64,000 bases of DNA from Tundrisphaera sp051175315 (GCF_051175315.1 NZ_CP195100.1:5208001-5272000); one strand, 5' to 3'. Shown: positions 40,762 through 49,557, counted from the first letter of the stretch. Numbers and translations: made by a program. Notes: generated from the sequence alone by a model not told the origin.

Positions 40762-41072
40762 CGCATATCAGGTCCGGTCAGTCCAGGTGGCGCATACCGT
40801 ATTTCCTTAGAACGTATAGAGGTTGTGGAAATTCTTTACGCTGGACGCCCACCCATTCGCATAAGCAGAAATCGTATGTGATAGATCGTTATATGTAATA
40901 TGCATTACAATGATGCCCACTTATATGTGTCATAATTAGAGCGCTACATATAAGTGGTGATGCATGGGTGGGGGGCGGTGCAAACCAGGCGGCAACTTCC
41001 AAAAGACCCTTATCCAAATAACAACTTCTTCAGCGGCAGCGAAATTATCAAAAAAGGGTCTCTCAATAGGGA
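40762..41072. promoter_or_regulatory. Divergent region with dyads (possible res site)
   Basis: 311 nt. CCACTTATATGT (40917-40928) and ACATATAAGTGG (40946-40957) are 12-bp inverted arms 17 nt apart. TGTAAT/ATTACA (40894-40899, 40904-40909) is a second dyad. AGACCCTT/AAGGGTCT (41004-41011, 41054-41061) is a third. Resolvases bind paired dyads next to their own gene, so this may be the recombination site as well as the promoter region. Confidence 0.45.
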
Positions 41073-41567
41073 ATGGATACAAGTGAAGTTGCAAAGCTGG
41101 CAGAAAAACATGCCAAACCTATCATGGAATTTCTCGGAATAAGTTATTGGCAAGTCAAATTTCAATGTTGCAGGCTCCCCAGCACAGAAGATGGTCAAGT
41201 TGCAGGAGATTGCACACCGTTCATCGATTACGAAACCGCGACGATCAAAATTGACCCTGAAGCGGTAGAAAACGAGGAAGGATTGATTGACCTGCTTCAT
41301 CATGAAGCATGTCATATCCTCGTCTCGCCCTTCTCCCGTTACCTGGATGCCGTGGAAACGGTCCTTAGCAATGAGCAGACGGCTATCACACGACAAGTCT
41401 ATCATTCCGCGAATGAAGCTGCCGTTCTGCTGCTTCATCGCAACTGGCTTCATCAGATGAGACAGGTTTACCTGGACAAGATCAAGGACCAGGGCGTCAA
41501 AGAGCAGCCCAAAGAAGTAAAAAAAGAGCTAGATTTCGGGTTGGATGGAATTAGCATGGGAAAGTAG
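41073..41567 (+). CDS. Zinc-metallopeptidase-like phage protein
   Basis: 164 residues. L-L-H-H-E-A-C-H-I-L is a gluzincin-type HExxH helix, and N-E-A-A-V in the next helix may supply a third ligand. The size and layout resemble phage 'putative metallopeptidase' and SprT-like proteins. It might process virion proteins, act on host proteins, or help lysis; substrate unknown. Confidence 0.6.
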   Translation: MDTSEVAKLAEKHAKPIMEFLGISYWQVKFQCCRLPSTEDGQVAGDCTPFIDYETATIKIDPEAVENEEGLIDLLHHEACHILVSPFSRYLDAVETVLSNEQTAITRQVYHSANEAAVLLLHRNWLHQMRQVYLDKIKDQGVKEQPKEVKKELDFGLDGISMGK

Positions 41568-41620
41568 AATATTGTTCAGCTTCGGTTGAATAACATGATG
41601 CCAGGTTTCGTCTAATCGTT

Positions 41621-42616
41621 ATGCCAAACCAATTTAACTACATTCCCCTTTCAGATTTCCTAATTCAACAATTGCATCCATCAAAGAACGGTGATCTTGA
41701 TGCCGCAAAGATAGGTGCAGGATCATCAAAAAAACTCTGGTGGAAATGCATCAATGACGCTTCCCATGAATGGCAGGCACAGCCTTGCGCTAGGACAAGG
41801 GGTCAAGGCTGTCCTTACTGTGCGGGGAAGAAGACCGATAAGAACAACTCGCTTGCCACGTTATTCCCTGATCTTGCAAAGGAGTGGCATCCACTAAATG
41901 ATAAAACTCCTAATGACGTAGGAAAGGGCAGCCGCTACAAAGCGTGGTGGATATGTCCTCGCAACGCACATCATGATTATCAAGCAAAGGTAAGTCATAG
42001 AACAGGTAAAATGTCCAGCGGATGCCCGTTTTGCGTAGGAAAGAAGGTAAATCATACAAATTCTTTTGCCGCAATGAATCCTGAATTAGCCAAGGAGTGG
42101 CACAAGACACTCAATGGGTTATTGACTCCACATGATATTACTGAATGTAGCGGCAAAAAAGTCTGGTGGCAATGTCCGCGTTTCGAGCATCACGTCTATC
42201 GGGCTTATGTCAATAATAGATATAATGGTCAAAATTGCTCGATATGCAAGGAAAGCAAGGGCGAAAGAGCGATTGATAATCATCTTCGATCGCTTGGTTT
42301 CCATTACGTTAGGCAATTCAAAATCCGGACTTGCAAACACGTCAAGAATTTACCTTATGATTTTGCTGTGTGTCCAGATGGGATGATGCCCTTGCTCCTG
42401 GAGTTCCAGGGGATTCAACATTTCAGCCCGGTGAAATTGTTTGGTGGCAATGATCTTTTCATCAAGTTGAAGATTCGCGACGAAATTAAACGCAAGTGGG
42501 CGGAAGATCATGACATCCCTTACCTGGAGATACCATTTTTCCGCGTTGACGATATACCACAGTTGATTGACGAAGCTATTGGAAAACTTCCGAAGCAAAG
42601 GTCATTGCGAAATTAG
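41621..42616 (+). CDS. Zinc-ribbon repeat protein with Vsr-like nuclease domain
   Basis: 331 residues. Three copies of a treble-clef zinc ribbon (W-W-K-C ... G-C-P-Y-C; W-W-I-C ... G-C-P-F-C; W-W-Q-C ... N-C-S-I-C), each preceded by L-A-K-E-W-H-type motifs in the manner of the DUF4379/zinc-ribbon family. The C-terminal 115 residues look like a PD-(D/E)XK nuclease: G-E-R-A-I, then Y-D-F-A-V, L-L-L-E-F-Q-G-I-Q-H and K-L-K-I-R-D-E-I-K. This fusion is found sporadically in large viruses and bacteria and may be a mobile or anti-competitor endonuclease. It converges on the terminase gene with a 4-nt overlap. Confidence 0.7.
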   Translation: MPNQFNYIPLSDFLIQQLHPSKNGDLDAAKIGAGSSKKLWWKCINDASHEWQAQPCARTRGQGCPYCAGKKTDKNNSLATLFPDLAKEWHPLNDKTPNDVGKGSRYKAWWICPRNAHHDYQAKVSHRTGKMSSGCPFCVGKKVNHTNSFAAMNPELAKEWHKTLNGLLTPHDITECSGKKVWWQCPRFEHHVYRAYVNNRYNGQNCSICKESKGERAIDNHLRSLGFHYVRQFKIRTCKHVKNLPYDFAVCPDGMMPLLLEFQGIQHFSPVKLFGGNDLFIKLKIRDEIKRKWAEDHDIPYLEIPFFRVDDIPQLIDEAIGKLPKQRSLRN

Positions 42617-44160
42617 CTCCAATAGAATGACTGTATAAGGCAATCACTATAGTTTGGCGATCTTCCCAAACGATCCCTGTAATCCTCCGCATTCTCCAGG
42701 TGGATCTTATCGGTCGCGGTTTGTTCGTATCGCAACGATTGGAGTTCATGGCGAAGTTTCTGCATTAGGTGTTCAGGGATTGCGAAAGTTGCATCTTTCG
42801 TCCTACGAAGTTGGGGCTGCTGATTGGTCCACAGGATTCGTGGTCCCGTCCGCTCCAGAACCGGGACTTCTTCCAGCTTCTCCCTGGAGGGGTCCAACCG
42901 CCTCGCTAAAGCCCATGCCGCGCAGGTCCGGTAATTCGTCCCCACTGCGTCCCTGGAGGCTCCAAAGGACCCCTTGTAGGCACGGCAACCAGTCAAACCT
43001 TGTCCCTGGAGGAATTCCCCGAAGGAAGACCCGGTTCCACCTGCGTCCCAACTGATCCGGGACGGGTCCACCTTGTATTGTCTGGCGTATGCGGCAACTC
43101 GTCTGGAGAGTTCTTCAGGCTTCCACTGGTTTGACCCCTCCAGTTCGTAAAGTCCTCCATCGTCCCTGACGCCTATGACAGCCTCGTCCCCCTTCCCTCC
43201 ACCTTCCGCATAGTCGACGGCAATCCTGGTGAAGCCACTGGGGATGTGTTCTGCGTTGACGCAGGCGTCTAGCCATTCCTTCCTGAACAGCGATGCAGAA
43301 GATTCTTCCGGGAACTCTGCAAGGACATGAGAAAGCCACCACAATGATGCTTCACCATATTTCTCGCGATTGGTTGCTAGCCATTTCTGTGAAGCGAGTC
43401 CTGTTTCTGAGTTCCATTTGTTGATGTCGGGGGATTCCATCGAAGAAATTCTCATGAATCCCATCATGGAACCAGGCATCTGCGCCTTTTGCACTAGCTG
43501 ATAGAACTGATTGTCGCATCGTAGGGGATTGCCTACGGCAATGATGCGATCCGCCGCAAGGGAGTCGATAGCGCTCCAGACCTCCGATGATATACCAGAA
43601 GCTTCATCCAAACATGCCATGACTGATTTCCCGTGGAAACCTGATAGCTTTTCCGTTTTTGTGGTAGAAATCCCCAGGGCGAGCCAATTTTCATCTAATT
43701 TCAGCATTTCATAGGGTGATGCCGTGATTTTGCCGCCCAAAGGATGCATTGAATTGTTGAAAGCGTCTCGGATATATCGCCAAAACACCGATGATAAGGA
43801 AGTTTGTGTTGGTGCGGAAGTTAGAATGATGCTATTTGGTCTGGTGAACAGATACCAGAGGACAATTCCTGCAATCCAAAATGATTTTCCGAGGCTATTC
43901 CCCGAAACAATCAGTGAAGTGTCATGGTCTGCTACCAGCTTGCACATGTCCTCCTGGCGATGCCAATAAGGCGAACGTCCCAGCACAAGAGAATTGAAAA
44001 TTGAGGGGTCATTATAAGAATACCGAAGAATCGTCTGGAAATATTCTAACTTGTGCTTTCTGGTGTCATTTAATTCTTCCTGAAAAGTCTCCACATCTTT
44101 TCTGGTGCGGAGTCTAGGGTATTGATTGTTATTCAAAAACTGGTTTAAGACGGGGTCCAT
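42613..44160 (-). CDS. Large terminase subunit
   Basis: 515 residues. The ATPase domain has S-G-N-S-L-G-K-S (Walker A, about residues 86-93) and V-M-A-C-L-D-E-A-S-G (Walker B). The nuclease domain has I-A-V-D-Y-A-E-G and W-D-A-G-G-T-G with a late acidic S-D-C-L-I-Q. It packages DNA into the capsid through the portal. It reads leftward, opposite to portal, which is unusual; the two starts share a symmetrical 43-bp control region. No Shine-Dalgarno. Confidence 0.9.
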   Translation of the reverse strand: MDPVLNQFLNNNQYPRLRTRKDVETFQEELNDTRKHKLEYFQTILRYSYNDPSIFNSLVLGRSPYWHRQEDMCKLVADHDTSLIVSGNSLGKSFWIAGIVLWYLFTRPNSIILTSAPTQTSLSSVFWRYIRDAFNNSMHPLGGKITASPYEMLKLDENWLALGISTTKTEKLSGFHGKSVMACLDEASGISSEVWSAIDSLAADRIIAVGNPLRCDNQFYQLVQKAQMPGSMMGFMRISSMESPDINKWNSETGLASQKWLATNREKYGEASLWWLSHVLAEFPEESSASLFRKEWLDACVNAEHIPSGFTRIAVDYAEGGGKGDEAVIGVRDDGGLYELEGSNQWKPEELSRRVAAYARQYKVDPSRISWDAGGTGSSFGEFLQGQGLTGCRAYKGSFGASRDAVGTNYRTCAAWALARRLDPSREKLEEVPVLERTGPRILWTNQQPQLRRTKDATFAIPEHLMQKLRHELQSLRYEQTATDKIHLENAEDYRDRLGRSPNYSDCLIQSFYWS

Positions 44161-44203
44161 TCTATTATGTAGCGAAATCCAAGCAAATGGACTACATAAT
44201 GAT
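44161..44203. promoter_or_regulatory. Symmetrical divergent promoter, terminase/portal
   Basis: ATTATGTAG (44164-44172) and CTACATAAT (44192-44200) are perfect 9-bp arms. Read outward, each strand has TACATA, five nt, then ATG. Both genes lack Shine-Dalgarno sites. It looks like two back-to-back -10 boxes giving leaderless transcripts, possibly with a dimeric regulator on the dyad. Confidence 0.6.
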
Positions 44204-45661
44204 ATGGGACTCGATATCGATGCGATTCATGGGGCTGTTGTAAAGGGTTTGCCAGGGGATGCAAGGAGATTGCATCTATCCAAGGTCAATCTGGATTACT
44301 ATCGTGGCGATTACGAACAATATCGATATCGCATCAAGGATGACCCGAATAGCCGTTGCAATCGATCATCGCTCCTGATGAAGAAGATTGTGGATACGCT
44401 GACGTCCTACCTGTATCGAGATAATCCAGTCAGGGTTATACCGGATCAAGAGCAAGCGACGGACTTCTTGCAGAAGGTTTATACGCAAAATTCCATGTTT
44501 GCGAAGTGGCAGGCGGCAGACCGTCTTTCCGTCATCGGATCTGGTGGAGCGGTTGCATTCCAGGTTGCTGCGACGGACGACGAAAACAACCCCATCAAGA
44601 TTCATGTGTGGTCCGAAGATTCTTTTGCGATCTTTCGGGACCCTGATGATCCTTTGAAGGTGGTCGCAGTTGTGACGATGGATTGCGTCGGTAATCAAGA
44701 TCGCTGGAGATTATACACAGCCGAAACGGTCAGGTATTATCTGCGTGAATCCAACAGCATGAAGGAATTTGTGCTGGATGACGAAGAAGATAATACCTAT
44801 GGGGTCCTGCCCTTCTCCTTCGCCCACTTCGAATCTCCGGTTTTGGACTTCTGGAGCGGATCACCAGGAAATGTCCTGCGAGAAATGCAGGACTATATCA
44901 TTTTCCGTCTGACTAGCCTTGCGGATGCCATTAAGTATCTTGCACTCCCTAAAGTTGTTATCAGCGGACATGATCCAACATGGAAACCACCTGGTGAATG
45001 GAGTCCAAGCGAATGGATGACGATTACTGCCGCTCCTGGTGGTGCTGGTGGACCAAATGGCAAGGTGGATATCAATCAAATCGTCGCACCATTGAACTTC
45101 GTAGATTCCATTTGGGAAGATATCGATAAGTTTAACGAACATAGCATGGAATGTGCTGGTGTGCCGCTCGCAGCAGTCCGCATGGTCCAGAGTGTTGCCA
45201 GGAGTGGCAGCAGCATCGCGCAGGAGCAGGCGCCCTTAGTGAATTATTCCAGGGGGCGCCAACGGGCATGGCATCAGTATGAAACGGATCTTGCTCGGGT
45301 TGTTCTCCAGGTGGCGGTTGCCCATTTGGGCGACGAGGTGGATTACCTACGTCCCGCCCTGGAGAACTTCCAACTCTCCGTTAGATGGACCAGCAATTTC
45401 AACAGCATCCCAGGACCCGAACGGGACCGTGCCGACGCATTCGGAATTGAGCATGGATTCACGAGTGTTCTCCAGGTCATTCAGGATCGCGAGGGATGCG
45501 GCAGGGAGGAAGCAATTGCGAAGCTGGAGGCTATCGCCAGGGATCGCGAGATCGAATCCAGACTGATGCCTTCCGTCGCCACGAACCAGAGCAAGGACGT
45601 TCTGGGTGGAGTGGTGACAACGTCGGAGGATGTCGGTTTAACCCCAATCAGTGAAATATGA
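44204..45661 (+). CDS. Portal protein
   Basis: 485 residues from ATG 44204; an in-frame ATG at 44126 would run into the terminase gene. The pattern Y-Y-R-G-D-Y-E-Q-Y ... K-K-I-V-D-T-L-T-S-Y-L-Y-R, then I-G-S-G-G-A-V-A-F-Q-V and the late helix E-C-A-G-V-P-L-A-A-V-R matches SPP1/HK97-type portals. It forms the dodecameric DNA channel at the head vertex. It is followed by scaffold with an ATGA overlap. Confidence 0.85.
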   Translation: MGLDIDAIHGAVVKGLPGDARRLHLSKVNLDYYRGDYEQYRYRIKDDPNSRCNRSSLLMKKIVDTLTSYLYRDNPVRVIPDQEQATDFLQKVYTQNSMFAKWQAADRLSVIGSGGAVAFQVAATDDENNPIKIHVWSEDSFAIFRDPDDPLKVVAVVTMDCVGNQDRWRLYTAETVRYYLRESNSMKEFVLDDEEDNTYGVLPFSFAHFESPVLDFWSGSPGNVLREMQDYIIFRLTSLADAIKYLALPKVVISGHDPTWKPPGEWSPSEWMTITAAPGGAGGPNGKVDINQIVAPLNFVDSIWEDIDKFNEHSMECAGVPLAAVRMVQSVARSGSSIAQEQAPLVNYSRGRQRAWHQYETDLARVVLQVAVAHLGDEVDYLRPALENFQLSVRWTSNFNSIPGPERDRADAFGIEHGFTSVLQVIQDREGCGREEAIAKLEAIARDREIESRLMPSVATNQSKDVLGGVVTTSEDVGLTPISEI

Positions 45662-46281
45662 GAGACAACATGGAAACAGAAACCAAGAAAACATCTGGTA
45701 GAAGCGATGCCCTGGCAACCATCAATCGTTTGACGCAGCAATTAGAAGCTGTGAAGAGTGAAGCCAAGGGATATCGTCAAGCAAAACGATCTGCTTCAGA
45801 AGAAGCTTTGCAATATAAAGTTCAGATTGAAGACCTGCGTAAGAAGCTGGACGAACTCCAGAACAAGAAGCAGCCAAGTGCTGACGAACGTCTGGAGGAA
45901 CTAGAAAATCTTCGCAATGAAGTTCGGAAGAACAAGCATAAGGATGCATTCAGCAAGGTTGCCAAGGAACTTGGTATCAGGGAAGACGCCCTGGAAGACG
46001 CCTATGCCCTTTCTGGTTACGCTCCCAACGACGATGAACCCAACGATGAAGCGATCAAGGAAACGTTGTCCAGCGCTCTCAGCAGCCGTCCTTATCTAAA
46101 AGTAGAGGCACCGAAGGAAAAAAAACTGGCTCCTGGTCCTGGTGCAAGCCGTGGAAATAGTTCCAAGAATGTTTTCTATGTCACTGAAGCACAGATGTCT
46201 GACCCCCAGTGGATGTTCCACAACCAGAGCAAGCTTGCGGAAGCGACGTTGAATGGAACCGTAAAAATCGAAAGTAACTAA
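45658..46281 (+). CDS. Scaffolding protein
   Basis: 207 residues, coupled to portal. The N-terminal half is coiled coil (LEAVKSEAKGYRQAKRSASE...). An acidic, Pro-containing linker and a C-terminal segment with NVFYVTEAQMSDPQWMF follow. Length, composition and position between portal and capsid are those of an internal scaffold. Confidence 0.8.
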   Translation: MRDNMETETKKTSGRSDALATINRLTQQLEAVKSEAKGYRQAKRSASEEALQYKVQIEDLRKKLDELQNKKQPSADERLEELENLRNEVRKNKHKDAFSKVAKELGIREDALEDAYALSGYAPNDDEPNDEAIKETLSSALSSRPYLKVEAPKEKKLAPGPGASRGNSSKNVFYVTEAQMSDPQWMFHNQSKLAEATLNGTVKIESN

Positions 46282-46402
46282 CTAGATATTTTATATCGGT
46301 GTTGTAAACACCAGTTCGGGCGTGATGCCCAAAGTTCGCCAACTTCATTCACATGGGGAGGGCAGTGATTGCTAGTAGGAAGTTGAATTTGTAAGAGGAT
46401 AC
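46282..46402 (+). promoter_or_regulatory. Leader of the capsid gene
   Basis: 121 nt with two short stems (GGTGTT/AACACC and GGGC/GCCC near 46299-46331) and AGAGG before the capsid ATG. It probably gives the capsid gene its own high expression; a terminator follows that gene. Confidence 0.4.
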
Positions 46403-47329
46403 ATGGCTAATTCTTATCCTTCAGAGTTTTTCTCATACCTTCCCGTCGCCGTAGAAGACGCCGCGAAGAACAAGGCTTCCCAGCACTTTATGCTGGATGC
46501 AATCTCCCGTAATTTCTCGGGTGCCATTGGCGACGACAATGACGCCATTGCCTTCTATAAGGCAACTTCCGGTTACACTGTGACCAATGTTGGCGCCGGT
46601 GAATTGACCGTTTCGGACGTTGCCGCAACGAAAGTCAACATCGCAATGGACCAGCATCCCGCTATCTGGTTCAAGATTCCTGATTTTGATCGGGTCAGAA
46701 CTGCCGTGGACCTGCGTGGCTTGTTCTTGGATGAAGCCATTTACAAGGTTGCTAAGTTTGGTGCCGATCGTCTTTCGACTTACGTCACTGGCACCAACTT
46801 CAACGTAAACACAGCTATTCCCGCTGAAGGTTCGGTGGTCAATACCATCACTGATAACCAGATGGGGCTTGCATGGCAGAAGTTGGCTGATACCGGATTG
46901 GACATGAGGGATGGTAATTTATTCCTCGCTACGCCAACGGCTGTATATGCCAACCTGGTAAACACTCCAAGCTGGAATCAGGTCGTTTCCCAGGGCAATC
47001 CTGCTCCTTACATCCGATCCAGCGCGATTCTTGGACGCCAGTGGAATGCCTATGCTGACTATCAGACTGGCTTGCCGCTTTCGGCTGGCGGAAACATGCA
47101 AAGCATCTTGTTCCACAAGGACGCTTTCGGTTTTGCCGCCCGTGCTTTGCCGACTCCCCAAGCTGGTGGCGTAAAGTCCAGAACCGTTTATTACAACGGA
47201 CTGCCGATCCGTTTCGCTATCGATTGGAATCAGCAGAAGTTGGCTGAAATGATTTCGGTTGATGCCCTTTTCGGCGTCGGCGTGGTCGATCCTGCCAAGG
47301 CAGTATTGATCATCAGTGCGAAAGCCTAA
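46403..47329 (+). CDS. Major capsid protein
   Basis: 308 residues, AGAGG 4 nt before the ATG. N-arm, then V-A-A-T-K-V-N-I-A-M-D-Q-H-P-A, a long helix region (F-D-R-V-R-T-A-V-D-L-R-G-L-F-L-D-E-A) and ...N-G-L-P-I-R-F-A-I-D-W-N-Q-Q-K as in HK97-fold coat proteins of the P22/phage capsid type. It has a separate leader and its own terminator, as expected for the most abundant virion protein. Confidence 0.88.
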   Translation: MANSYPSEFFSYLPVAVEDAAKNKASQHFMLDAISRNFSGAIGDDNDAIAFYKATSGYTVTNVGAGELTVSDVAATKVNIAMDQHPAIWFKIPDFDRVRTAVDLRGLFLDEAIYKVAKFGADRLSTYVTGTNFNVNTAIPAEGSVVNTITDNQMGLAWQKLADTGLDMRDGNLFLATPTAVYANLVNTPSWNQVVSQGNPAPYIRSSAILGRQWNAYADYQTGLPLSAGGNMQSILFHKDAFGFAARALPTPQAGGVKSRTVYYNGLPIRFAIDWNQQKLAEMISVDALFGVGVVDPAKAVLIISAKA

Positions 47330-47361
47330 TCGATAACACCAGGACCATGCTGGTAATCACG

Positions 47362-47399
47362 AAAAGCCTAATCAACATGGAAGTTGATTAGGCTTTTTT
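47362..47399 (+). terminator. Terminator after the capsid gene
   Basis: AAAAGCCTAATCAAC, loop ATGGAA, GTTGATTAGGCTTTT then TT: a 15-bp stem with a T tract. Confidence 0.9.
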
Positions 47400-47410
47400 C
47401 GTTCCCATAC

Positions 47411-47416
47411 TAAATA
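47411..47416 (+). promoter_or_regulatory. TAAATA box 5 nt before the tail-fibre ATG
   Basis: TAAATA-ACTTC-ATG, directly after the capsid terminator and without Shine-Dalgarno. The ACTTC-ATGG context is the same as at 38073-38081. Confidence 0.5.
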
Positions 47417-47421
47417 ACTTC

Positions 47422-49557
47422 ATGGCTATCAACCCGCTACCAGATCCCGTGCTAACCAAGGTGCTGAACGACGCCTATTCTTCCTTGACGCAGGCGTATG
47501 CCCCTGGTGATACCACGGTCAGGATCAGGGCGGCAGACCTTTCTAGATTCGGCTCCCCTTCCCCTTCCGATCCCCTGCGTATCGGAATCGGCAAGAAGAA
47601 TTCCAATGCCGAAATTCATTTAAAGGTCATAGGGATACAGGCTCCAGACCGTTTGGTGATTGATGGTGTCATGGATGATTATCCTGACGCCCCCTTCCCC
47701 ATCGGCTACCAGGTGGGAGTTCTGATCAGTGCCGAAACCTTCGACGAAATTTTCGCAACGCTGGTCATCCAGACCGACGTCATCAATCAGCTTGTCGCCA
47801 CAGATCCCGTCCCAGGTCCGCAAGGCGTCCAGGGTCCTCCAGGAGCCGCCAGCACCGTTCAGGGTCCTCCAGGTGGATTGGGACCCCAAGGACCCCAGGG
47901 CGCGTCCATCACGGGTCCCCAGGGAAGTCCTGGAGTGCAGGGAGTCCAGGGAGCCACAGGAGCCGCTTCCAACGTCGCTGGTCCCCAGGGCGTCCCAGGT
48001 GTTCAAGGGAGCCAGGGACCCCAGGGATTGTCCATCACTGGTCCCCAGGGTGGTCCGGGCGTCCAGGGAGCCACAGGAGCCGCTTCTACCGTCCCAGGTC
48101 CGCAAGGCGTCCAGGGAGTTCAGGGAGTTCAGGGAGTTCAGGGCAGCCAAGGAACGGCATTGCCTACGCCTTCGGTTTCGATCGTCAAGCCCTACCTGTC
48201 CAGCCAATCTGGAACGCCAATTTGGTTCGATCTGAATCAAGATACGGTCAGGATTACGGGCGGAAGCGAGATCACAACGGGTGCCAACAATGTCCCGGGA
48301 TTGTTGATTAAAGGCAGTGGAACTTTTGATGGTAGCCAATTTGTCAGCACACAGACTGCAAATCTACTCTGGGCTTATCAGTATGGTTTCGCAAAGCAAT
48401 TCATCGTTGATGCAAATTGCAATGTGACTGCCACATCGTTTAGTGGCGTTGGAACCGCATTGACCGCCCTCAATGCTTCCAACTTGTCAAGCGGGACGGT
48501 TGCAACCGCTCGTTTGGGTAGCGGCACGGCATCGAATACAACCTACCTTCGAGGTGATGGCACATGGGCAACCCCAGCCGGTGGGGGATCTGTAGCCATC
48601 GGTTCGCCGGTATCGGGTGCCTTAGCGAATGCAATCCTATACACATCGGGCGGAAACCTTGCTCAGAATAGCAATATTGTTGTTAACGGTGGTAAGCTCG
48701 GTATAGGATTGAACAATCCAACCTCGCTCCTGGATATGCGGCTTGCTGGATCGATGGGGACAACCGTTGGCAGCACACAGCCAGCACTGACGTTGAGGAC
48801 AACCGCAAACAACGATCTCCAATTCAAGATTTTCTCTAATCGTCATACCGCTGGATCTGATTTTGCGGGAACGGAATGGGTATTACAAACCGTTGTTGAT
48901 AATAGTGTATTCGGGCAGATGAGGATGGGGCAATCTGGATTCAATCCTTATGTTGCGTTTGATGCTCAGGTCAACACGAATAACACATTGCAGGTGCGGG
49001 ATTGCGGCGGAACCATAAACGAATCGATCAACTTCGGGGGATACGGCGAAACTTATATCTCATGCGGAACTAACCGTTACGGCATGGGCGAAGTCGGCGG
49101 GCAATTGAGTCTCTCCACTCAATCCGGCGACATGATGCTTTATACTTATTCGAATGCCGGGTATCGACTGCACTCCTCACAGAATAAACTCCACACATAC
49201 ATCAACCGGAATGGGGTCAATCTGTATTCGGACTCGTCGACCACGAACGGACGGGCAACGGGTGCATTGTCTCACGGCTGGATCGATAACACGGACGCCA
49301 CTCGCAAGGGATACGTTGCACTATCGGCGACCGATTACATTGGACCTCGCGAGGGCATCAGGGTTATTGCCGATGGAACGCAAACCAAGCTTGGTTTCTT
49401 TGGATCTACGCCAGTTGGAAAATCCACTGGATGGACCATCCCAGCTTATACGCCGACGAAAACCATCACACCTGGTGTGTCAAGCCTGGTGGATACTCAG
49501 AACTTCTTGCTGACGCTCGCAGATACCATCAAGTCATTGGGGGTAATAGGATCATGA
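47422..49557 (+). CDS. Tail fibre with collagen-like repeats
   Basis: 711 residues. An N-terminal virion-binding domain (1-130) is followed by an interrupted collagen-like Gly-X-Y stretch (131-244, G-P-Q-G-V-Q-G-P-P-G type). A beta-rich region with the Y-L-R-G-D-G-T-W motif (typical of tail-fibre repeats) comes next, then a long receptor-binding C-terminus ending in a helix that may trimerise. Pro-, Gln- and Val-rich triplets dominate. It should form a trimer that recognises the host surface. The gene is placed directly after capsid, earlier than usual for a fibre. Confidence 0.8.
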   Translation: MAINPLPDPVLTKVLNDAYSSLTQAYAPGDTTVRIRAADLSRFGSPSPSDPLRIGIGKKNSNAEIHLKVIGIQAPDRLVIDGVMDDYPDAPFPIGYQVGVLISAETFDEIFATLVIQTDVINQLVATDPVPGPQGVQGPPGAASTVQGPPGGLGPQGPQGASITGPQGSPGVQGVQGATGAASNVAGPQGVPGVQGSQGPQGLSITGPQGGPGVQGATGAASTVPGPQGVQGVQGVQGVQGSQGTALPTPSVSIVKPYLSSQSGTPIWFDLNQDTVRITGGSEITTGANNVPGLLIKGSGTFDGSQFVSTQTANLLWAYQYGFAKQFIVDANCNVTATSFSGVGTALTALNASNLSSGTVATARLGSGTASNTTYLRGDGTWATPAGGGSVAIGSPVSGALANAILYTSGGNLAQNSNIVVNGGKLGIGLNNPTSLLDMRLAGSMGTTVGSTQPALTLRTTANNDLQFKIFSNRHTAGSDFAGTEWVLQTVVDNSVFGQMRMGQSGFNPYVAFDAQVNTNNTLQVRDCGGTINESINFGGYGETYISCGTNRYGMGEVGGQLSLSTQSGDMMLYTYSNAGYRLHSSQNKLHTYINRNGVNLYSDSSTTNGRATGALSHGWIDNTDATRKGYVALSATDYIGPREGIRVIADGTQTKLGFFGSTPVGKSTGWTIPAYTPTKTITPGVSSLVDTQNFLLTLADTIKSLGVIGS
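47812..48153 (+). repeat. Collagen-like coding repeats with a tandem 9-mer
   Basis: Gly-X-Y triplet region. CAGGGAGTT is repeated three times without interruption at 48112-48138 (Gln-Gly-Val units), so in-frame slippage could change fibre length. Confidence 0.75.

Noticed and set aside
47812..48153. Non-coding minisatellite
   Set aside because: The repeats keep Gly-X-Y phase inside a long open frame, so they encode a collagen-like stalk.
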